Shown here piece by piece: positions 56,509 to 64,000 of a stretch of 64,000 nucleotides of DNA (within the stretch, counting starts at the first letter, position 1; each line of letters starts with the position of its first letter). Below the pieces are notes generated by a model, which saw only the letters and a program-made list of their open reading frames with translations, had not been told where the DNA came from and made no database searches. Position numbers and translations under genes: made by a program. Origin of the DNA: Dryocosmus kuriphilus (lineage: Eukaryota; Arthropoda; Insecta; Hymenoptera; Cynipidae); the NCBI GenBank assembly GCA_038277395.1, contig CM076196.1, positions 79,602,286 to 79,666,285 on the forward strand, written 5' to 3'.

Positions 56509-58877
56509 CGTCCAGTCGATAGCATTTATCAACATAAAATCGTACAAAAACGAAAATTTCTTGGCCAAAAATTAGGCAAACCGAGAGATAGCTCTAAATA
56601 TACCCGCTCTCAAATAATTTTCTTATTTAAGGATTACTTTTTTAAAATATAAGTAATGAGATCCAATTTTTTGGAGTTCCCAGTCGTGCATCGAGAGACA
56701 AATGGTACCGACATTACGTAGTAGAGGCAATTAACACATGTCTGCAACGATCGTGCGAGTACTTACAGTCGCGGAATGTCCAATTAACCTGTCGACTTTA
56801 CTCATATACCGGGTGGATATTCATAAAAGTTGTTCTTCCGCGTATTATTTGAACCGAAAAAAACATATAATCATACCTAAGAGAGCTGTGATAAATTATA
56901 CAGTTTTTGCCGAAATTATTCCTGTATTGCATTATACAGAAGTTGCATTTTTCCCTTCAAGAAAAATGAACTTCTTTTAATGCGCTATCCTTAAATTCAA
57001 GAAAAGATGCCATAAAAAAGGGATCATAATTTTTTTCACTTTGCCTTATAAAATCTATAATAAATATTAATTGAAGAGAGGTATTATTTTCAGAATACAA
57101 AATTATATTTAAAAATCCCGATAAATCTTTTCAGCCGTTTTATTTTCTAATAGAGAAATCGGATCATTTACGTCAGGAAGCATAGTATATCATGCTTTTA
57201 ACATCCTAATGGACACCTTTATTAGTTACTCTCGGGAGGAGAAATTCAGTACTGAACATGGACATAATTGTGTCCATTCAGCGGTAAATAATATGTCTTT
57301 GCCTTTTTAAAAAAAGATTGCAATACCAATTCGGTTCTTCGGAGCACTAATCTTGTTCATCTTGTTCGATCCTGACCTACAACATGGCGTTCGCCTAACC
57401 CACTTATTCACACAACGTGGGACAACTCAATGCAATTCATATGAGGGTGACGAAAAACTGTAAGTACAGCTCGATCATTATGGACCTTATATTTTCACCT
57501 CGGAAAGTCTGGTTATTATTATTGTAAAAAACCTATTTGAAGCTATACTTATTTTCAATTGCACACAAACATTTTACGAGAAAGCCGGTTTTAATTGGTA
57601 GAATTAATCGTATGTAATATTAGGTATAATTAATTGTAAGATTTAATAAGTTTTTTGATATGTGATAGAAATGTTGGATATAATAAAAACAACTTGCATG
57701 AATAACTATATAATGAACAGTCGAATAGTCGTGTCTTATATTTTTTATAAGAATTTACATTTGACAATATGTGAATGTCAAAACATAAGGCTTTTTAGAA
57801 AGACAAATAAAAATATGAGATCAATAGCTCTTCTGCAAAAAAACATAGCTCAATCCGTTCCCACAGGTTTCGAATGTTGCGTGCCTTCGATTCTCCTGGG
57901 ACTCTGTCAATCACAACTTGCGAAACGCCTTCGCATGATCTGCTTCGCGACTTATTTTAGATTTCAACACCTCTACCTATGTTTCAGAAATTACAGTTTT
58001 ACAAGCGAAGTAAATCACACTGTAAACGAATTCTTGTGAGCATATTTGCAACGTCAACACTGCAAGAAGTAAAACTCCACCCTGACTGAAATTTATAAAT
58101 GAAGAAAATGATCAATTTACGCAAAAAAAAAAAAGTCACCATGTGATAATACAAGATAGTTTTCTAATAAATCTCCCCCACCCCCTCCCAAGTGTATAAA
58201 GTATTTTGTAAATGACCTCTTAGTATCAACAGCATTTAAAAATATATCTGTCAGCACCTTTTAATATGACAATAATGATTGAACTCCAAATTAATTTGAA
58301 GCCACGTGGGACAAATAGATCAAAACTTCAAATTTTTGTTTCTTTAGTTATTATTTTCAATAGTATTCATAAAATGCGATTGTAAAATTGAGTCCGCCCG
58401 TTATGGTCCTATGATTGTGGGCATAAATAAAATGCAAATCAAATCAAAACTTTTTATGGGACCTTTAAACATCCACGAAAAAGAAGGCGTACAGGGACAT
58501 AATTTATTTTGAAAGAATTTCGATACCACGCAGCAAGTTAAACTGACAATCTGTAAGCAGAGTGGATGCAGTTTGCGAAATTCTCAGTGGCGAATTTTAA
58601 CTGACTATTGCGTCGGGAACCGGATGGACGAGCGGGCGCATCAGAATGGAATGCGATTATGGTTCGCGGCGGCGGCGGTGCGTTGGTAACCATGGAAGGG
58701 CACTTTTTATAGTGCCATGATTATGTCTCGTAATTCACGTAAGACACCGCCCGAAACCTATCTTCTTGCAATAATGTTTCAGGCCACAACTAAACTCGCT
58801 CTTTCATCAATAAGATGTTTAAATTTCATCAATTTTACTCTCAAAAAGTAAACAACACTCCCGTTGTTTTTCGGGGA
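56509..58877. other. No gene recognised; GC-rich island at 58560-58740
   Basis: Frames 56738-56980 and 57662-58039 are not recognised. The island has GCGGCGGCGGCGG and many CpG in otherwise AT-rich DNA but no long open frame. It could be a regulatory or conserved non-coding segment. Confidence 0.35.
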
Positions 58878-59440
58878 GATTACGATATCCGTGGCGACAA
58901 TGTTTTAATGTGGATTCCTGTATGAGTTTTTGCGAGAAACACGAATCTGCCAATTATAAATTGATATCTCTCATATTTTTCAAGATATGGATATTTTTAT
59001 GTTAAAATTTTTGACTTTTTTTAATAAACTTATGTAACTTCTGACTATGGACTTCGACGGGGTTTTTTGCGAGAAAAACAAATCTGACTTTTTTAAATCG
59101 ATATTTAAAATTTTTTTTGAGATATATTTTTTTATCTGTTAAACTAAATAATCGAATAATGCAGAACTCACCCCTACCACTTTCCAGCGACTCATGGGGG
59201 GACGGGAAGGCATCCCTATGATTGGTCACAAACGTAAATAAAGTATTCCTACCCCTTTTCCTACGCTTCATGGGGGGGCGGGAAGGCACCCCTGTGACTG
59301 GACACAGTCAAAAAGTAAAAAAAGTCGATATCTCGAAAAATAGTGGAGATATCGATTTAAAATTGTCAGATTCGTGTTTCTGACAAAAAATCATGTAGGA
59401 ATCCGCATTAAAACATTGTCGCCACGGATATCGTAATCGT
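58878..59440. mobile_element. Foldback element, ~563 bp
   Basis: GATTACGATATCCGTGGCGA and ATGTTTTAATG(T/C)GGATTCCT at the left are mirrored at the right end. Arms of about 130 bp. Inside, a ~65-bp segment with CATGGGGGGACGGGAAGGCA is duplicated in tandem (59192-59280). Confidence 0.78.
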
Positions 59441-59476
59441 GCCTGTTTTTCTTACTTGGATTAAAAGTTAAGAGTA

Positions 59477-59692
59477 GGGTAAAGTGGGGTAATGTGAAAC
59501 ATGGAGTAATATTTTTTGAGACATATTAATATGTTTATTTCACAAAAAATGGAAAATTTTCAAGTCCGTCTGCATAAAAATGTACTATTTTTATGCAGAC
59601 GGACTTGAAAATTTTCCATTTTTTGTGAAATAAAACATATTAATATGTCTCAAAAAATATTACTCCATGTTTCACATTACCCCACTTTACCT
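59477..59692. mobile_element. 216-bp hairpin MITE with TA duplication
   Basis: GGGTAAAGTGGGGTAATGTG is mirrored by CACATTACCCCACTTTACCT. The arms are about 105 bp and almost perfect, with a loop of about 5 nt around 59581. TA at 59475-59476 and 59693-59694. Confidence 0.85.
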
Positions 59693-59811
59693 TACATTGT
59701 TTAAAAATCTATAAATGTATCTGTAATAATTAAGACCTTCAGCAAATTCAGGATATCAATTTTTGGTTTGATAGAGAACGAAAAAAAAATATCCACCTAC
59801 ACCATCGATAA

Positions 59812-60735
59812 CACTGGGGAACATTTTTTTTTTCTTTTTTCATGTAAATGAAATGCGACTAGGTGTTTTCGAACCGTTTTTTCGTGCTGAACACGAATCT
59901 GGACTCAAAAGTTGTCTATCACGTCACGTTTTAGAGTAAATGGGGGTTGGAACACCCAAAAATGACGTTTTTGGGCATTTTCGGAGACTTACTGAGACAA
60001 ACCCTGACGTCTTAGAACCTTTGGAAAGGTCTCCAATTGAAGCTCGACAATTCTTCTTTTGACCCCATGCATTCGAATTTTTTTTTACATATGACCTTGA
60101 AGCCCCGAACGCGTTTGGAAGTAGTGATAGTGGTGCGTCCGCACTGGATACTCTCCCAGTGGACACGAATATCCCAAGATGTTTTTAGGATGTCCTAAAA
60201 ACGTCCTAAGTCAGGCCAAGTAACATTCTAAAAACAAACAATGTTATAAAGACGTTTTTAGGACGTATTTGGAACATTGTACGTTTTTTTTGGACGTTCT
60301 AAAAACCTCTTTAGAACATTGTATGTTTTTAGAACGTTACTTGGCCTGACTCAGGACGTTTTTAGGACATCCTATAAACATCTTGGGGCATTCGTGCTCA
60401 CTGGGAGAGTACCCAGTGAGGACGCAACACTATCACTACTTCCAAACTCGTTCCGGGCTTCGAGGTCATATGTAAAAAAATTTCGAACGCATGGGGTCAA
60501 AAGAAGAATTGTCGAGCTTCAATTTGAGACCTTTACAAAGGTTCTAAGACGTCAGGGATTGTCGCAGTAAATCTCCGAAAATGCTCAAAAGCGTCATTTT
60601 TGGGTGTTTCAATGCCCATTTACTCGAAAACGTGACGTGATAGACAATTTTTGAGTCCAGATTCGTATTCAGTACGAAAAAACCTTTCGAAAACACCTAG
60701 TCGCATCCGATTTACATAACCCATGTTCCCCAGTG
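59812..60735. mobile_element. 924-bp foldback MITE with TAA duplication
   Basis: CACTGGGGAACAT is mirrored by ATGTTCCCCAGTG. TAA at 59809-59811 and 60736-60738, the 3-bp target typical of PIF/Harbinger elements. Arms of about 450 bp; the centre contains several GTTTTTAGGA(C/T)GT words in both orientations. The open frames in it are mirror images and not genes. Confidence 0.8.
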
Positions 60736-60738
60736 TAA

Positions 60739-61075
60739 TGACAATATTTTTAAAAGACAGAAAGTGTTACACCTCAATGTGAAGATTCGGGTCACTGAAA
60801 CTGAGAAACTCACAGTAAATTCAAATAGACTGTTAATATCTCAGGTTAGCTTCCAAATAATTTTGTGTTCGTAGTTATTTTCCGCAAGAATGTTTCCAAA
60901 GCCGAAGGGTAGCTAAAGCAATAATTAGAAATGACCTCACGAATTCAGAGTCTCAATTTCTCTTGCACCATACTAATTATGAAATTATAAAGTCCAACAG
61001 ATTATTTCTCATAAATTTGAAACCTACCTAAATCAGGTTGATCGTATTCCGACATCATGACGACCACCATTATGA
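60739..61075. other. No gene recognised
   Basis: AT-rich sequence with no supported feature. Confidence 0.45.
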
Positions 61076-61396
61076 AAACTTTTACAAGAGGTCGACAAAC
61101 CTCGCACTGACCACAAGGTTGGTATTTTCGATCGAATCCACTGCCAGAAGGTCGATCGAGAAGAGCAAGAAGAAAAAATCGAAAGACCGGCACAAGATCA
61201 AAGACTTGCCCTCTCTCGAATGTTTAAACATCGAACAACAATGTGCGGAGGCACACTAAACACTCCCGAGGCGGCACATGTCGAAATCCTGCAGAGTCAG
61301 TTCTATGTGGAAACACTGAATACGATTAAATTGTCAACCAAGAAATTTTATCGTCACTGCAAACCAAAGACCCAAAGACGAGCCCAAAGCTGTTAA
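61076..61396 (+). other. Unrecognised 107-codon open frame
   Basis: Open from a TGA at 61073-61075 to TAA at 61394-61396, with no early ATG (the first ATG is at about 61220). It is rich in charged residues (V-D-R-E-E-Q-E-E-K-I-E-R), then T-P-E-A-A-H-V-E-I-L and S-T-K-K-F-Y-R-H-C-K. The length and balanced composition are unusual for this AT-rich region, so it may be a fragment of a real protein or retroelement. I cannot name it. Confidence 0.35.
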
Positions 61397-61744
61397 TTTC
61401 ACTGCTAATCATCTCATTTATTATTCAAAAACAGATTCATTTATTAAATACGTGTATCAGTTTAAGATATTATAGAGTTGGAAACGTATATCCCTCAGTC
61501 GTTAATTATCAAAAGACTAACGGTTAGGAATACCGATTTTTAAATAAGTTTTGTAAGAAAGATATTCACAAAATATTAGGAACTTCAATAAAGTATGAAT
61601 ATTTTAAATTTTGAAGTTGGAAAATTAGGTGATTAAAGTTTGCAGAGACGATGGAATGATGAGAAACATACTCGTTTTTGTTTGACTTTTTTTGACGTGA
61701 CTCTTTACACTAATTTTGAATGTGTTTGTTTGTATTGCAAATGA

Positions 61745-62011
61745 TCTAGAATTCTAGATCGTTGTAAGAAAGTTACGCGAACTAAAGCCGGTGAATCGCG
61801 ATGGACGAGTTGGCCGCACGGCTGCGTAAGACGGAATGTGCCATCTCCGGTGAATCAACCTCTTCCTGACCCCGCACCCCGATTCCCATTGCGTTACACA
61901 CCTCCCACCCCCGCACATGAAAGTGAACGAGAACAAGCTACCGCTGATCCAACTTCGGAAGCCTCAAACGTACCGGTTAGCAGTCTACCGCGAACTTCAC
62001 CTCGGCGATGA
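61745..62011 (+). other. Unrecognised Pro-rich open frame, 88 codons
   Basis: Open from after a TGA at 61742-61744 to TGA at 62009-62011. The middle is Pro-rich (P-L-P-D-P-A-P-R-F-P, T-P-P-T-P-A-H-E-S-E-R-E), then T-S-E-A-S-N-V-P-V-S-S-L-P-R-T-S. The base composition is much richer in G+C than the neighbours. It resembles the disordered tail of a retroelement polyprotein or a host exon; neither is shown. An overlapping frame 61917-62168 is also open. Confidence 0.35.
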
Positions 62012-62168
62012 CCCGAGAATGTCTTCATCTTCATGTCTTTTATGGAATACACCAACTTCTCGAAATCCAGAAACATCAGTGTTGAGAAATGATTTATTGA
62101 ATGAGAAAGGTAGTGAGAAATTGATCAGGAAGTTTATTAAGGGAATGAGGCTAGATCTGTATTCCTGA

Positions 62169-62663
62169 AAAGCAGATTTGTATAGAAGCATGATTTTGAT
62201 TTCAGGATTACTTATCATTCAGAAAGGAAATTTAGACAGTAAAGGGGTAATTGATAAGTTAAAAGAGAGTGAGCGGAGAGGCTGTATTTATTAATAATGT
62301 GTATATTATTATTTTTGTACACAGTAAAAAGTATGTAACTTTGTAATATTTTAATGGTATGTAGGCTGGATAAGTTCCGCATGTGCTTGACTTTAAAAAA
62401 TTAGATTATACTGGAGATCGAGGTTAAACTGTTAATCAGTAGGCTGACAACTAGACTCTGTTCTACTTCATGTTTCAATAGTTCAACGAGAGTTTAAATA
62501 TAAATGAAATTTCACTGCACGACCTTTCATTAATTTAATAAACTTGTTATTTTATTAAATGCAAATGATTTGATCAAACATTAATTTATACTTTTTAAAG
62601 ATGTTTCTTTCATTAACTTTATGGTGATGAATAATTTCCTTCAGAAATATTAACAAAAAAAAC
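62169..62663. other. AT-rich, no gene seen
   Basis: No supported feature. Confidence 0.45.
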
Positions 62664-63295
62664 TGCCCGCTTTTGTGATTTTCTAAATTTTCACAATGCA
62701 GGATTTCGATTCTTAAAAGTAAAACGATGAGTCTTATTAATAAATTTTGTAGCTCTTTCCAAGGTGAACAATTCTGCTTGTTAATATTTTCTCATATCTT
62801 GCATAGTTTTGCTGAAAAGTGGTTTTCTTTATATTTCATAACATACTTCACGAATAACTCAAAACCTACGCGTCTGTTAAAAAAAAATGAAAGGGAGCAC
62901 ATTTTTAGATCTTTTTAAGGTGAACAACTTTGATTATTATCATTTTTTTTTTCGTATCATGTATAGTTTGGCGGGAAATTTGAATTTTTTATTTTTAATC
63001 ACGTTTTCTCGATTAAAACAAAAAACGTGCATTTGATCAAAAAATGGTCAATACAAAATTTGTAGAACATTTTGAGCTGAACAACTTTGTTTATTATCAT
63101 TTTTTCGTATTTTGAATATTTTGTCAAGAAACCAGTTTTTTATTTTTAATAACGTTTTCTCGATTAAAACAAAAACCGTGAATTTTATCGAAAAATGGTT
63201 AAAACAAAATTTGTAGATTTTTTTAAGATGAACAATTTTACTTTCCGCTATTTTTTTCGTATCTCGCATAGTTTAGCCGGAAAACTGATTTTTAC
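62664..63295 (+). repeat. Family F repeat, copy 10 (head deleted)
   Basis: Starts AACTGCCCGCTT and jumps at once to TTGTGATTTTCTAAATTTTC, so nearly the whole GC-rich head is deleted. About three units follow, to 63295. Confidence 0.8.
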
Positions 63296-64000
63296 ATTCT
63301 CATCAGAGAAGGATTAGATTTATGTAAAATTTGACTTTCGCGGATTTCATGAAACCTCCACGTTTTGAGACCCCCTGAGTCAGAAAAAAACGGTTTTTAC
63401 GACCGTGTCTGTCTGTCTGTTGTCGTCGTTGTTCTCGTCGTTGTCGTCGTCGTCGTCTGTGGTCGCGATAACTTTCGAAGGACTAATCGGATTGGAGTGC
63501 GCTTTGGTACACTTCTTTAAGGGGTAAAAAGAAAGGACGAGTTCGTTAACCAGCCGTTTTTGAACAACGGTTATGGTTTTATCCATCAAAAACCGTTTTC
63601 ACAAAATCAAAAAATCCATATTCCGGCTAAACTGTGAGAGATGCAAAAAAATGTAAGAAAGTAAAATTGTTCAGCTCAAAAAAATCTACAAATTTTGTCT
63701 TAACCATTTTTTGATAAAATGAACGGTTTTTGTTTTAATCAAGAAAACGCTATTAAAATTTAAAAACTCTGGTTTCCCGCCAAAATATTCAAGATACAAA
63801 AAAATGGTAAAGAACAAAGTTGTTCAATTAAAAAATATCTATAAATTTTTTGTTTTAACCATTTTTTTTTAAATGCACGGTTTTTGTTTTAATCGATAAA
63901 ACGTTATTAAAAATAAAAATTTTCAAATTTCCCGCCAAACTATGCAAGATACGGAAAAATGATAAGAAATAAAGTTGTTCGCCTTAAGAAGATCTAAAAA
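63296..64000 (-). repeat. Family F repeat, copy 11 (runs off the window)
   Basis: Minus-strand GTC module (63296-63590) with GTCGTCGTTGTTCTCGTCGT, then units to the end of the window. It faces copy 10, a third example of the palindromic arrangement. Confidence 0.82.

Noticed and set aside
58684..58700. RFX X-box-like GTTGGTAACCATGGAAG
   Set aside because: Only partial match to the two-half-site consensus and no gene nearby to regulate.
59924..60570. Mirror-image open frames of 80 and 97 codons
   Set aside because: They are the two inverted arms of the 924-bp MITE read on opposite strands.

Overview
This 64 kb window is eukaryotic and very AT-rich. It looks like an insect or other arthropod genome: it carries a Transib (RAG1-like) transposon, a pogo/Tigger-like transposon with a spliceosomal intron, tRNA-derived SINEs, many foldback MITEs, AT and GTC microsatellites, and no dense bacterial-type coding. 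The species cannot be read from the sequence. I found no intact host gene. What can be supported is a layered set of mobile elements, several of them nested, plus broken gene fragments.

Region 1-7.2 kb: a decayed Fanzor (eukaryotic TnpB/OMEGA nuclease) gene at 2557-3512 resumes at 6687-6775. It was split by a pogo/Tigger-like element (3513-6684, TA target duplication) that landed inside the conserved C-terminal RD-I-x-G-T-R-N motif. That element encodes only the psq and CENP-B type DNA-binding half of a transposase, in two exons, and was itself invaded by a 1.4 kb foldback (5019-6410).

Region 7-18.5 kb: microsatellites, a SINE, and the first copy of a modular repeat family with a GC-rich head (called family F here). 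A 4.6 kb Transib element (10131-14715) follows. It has RSS-heptamer-like ends (CACAGTG), a 5-bp duplication CGCCT, a frameshifted RAG1-like transposase that keeps all recognisable catalytic and zinc motifs, and roughly 1 kb inverted arms built from 142-bp tandem units. It interrupted an older open frame. Further on are a 1.17 kb palindromic MITE abutting a 75-bp MITE, and a fragment resembling the biotin carboxylase domain of acetyl-CoA carboxylase.

Region 18.7-24.6 kb: a 4.9 kb composite palindrome made of two opposed family F copies. One arm is interrupted by a 2.47 kb foldback transposon with a clean AAAT duplication and remnants of its own protein. A tandem array of exon-like units follows.

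Region 24.6-45.7 kb: foldbacks, a likely second SINE type, a TTAA-flanked foldback, and dense clusters of family F (29.8-31.9 and 39.3-44.0 kb).

Region 45.7-64 kb: mostly unique AT-rich sequence without recognisable genes, broken by foldbacks at 49.9-51.9, 56.3, 58.9-59.4, 59.5-59.7 and 59.8-60.7 kb, a second SINE copy, two unrecognised open frames at 61.1-62.0 kb, and another opposed pair of family F copies at the right edge.

The features do not form a pathway. They record successive insertions, and in several cases the order can be read from target duplications and rejoined reading frames.
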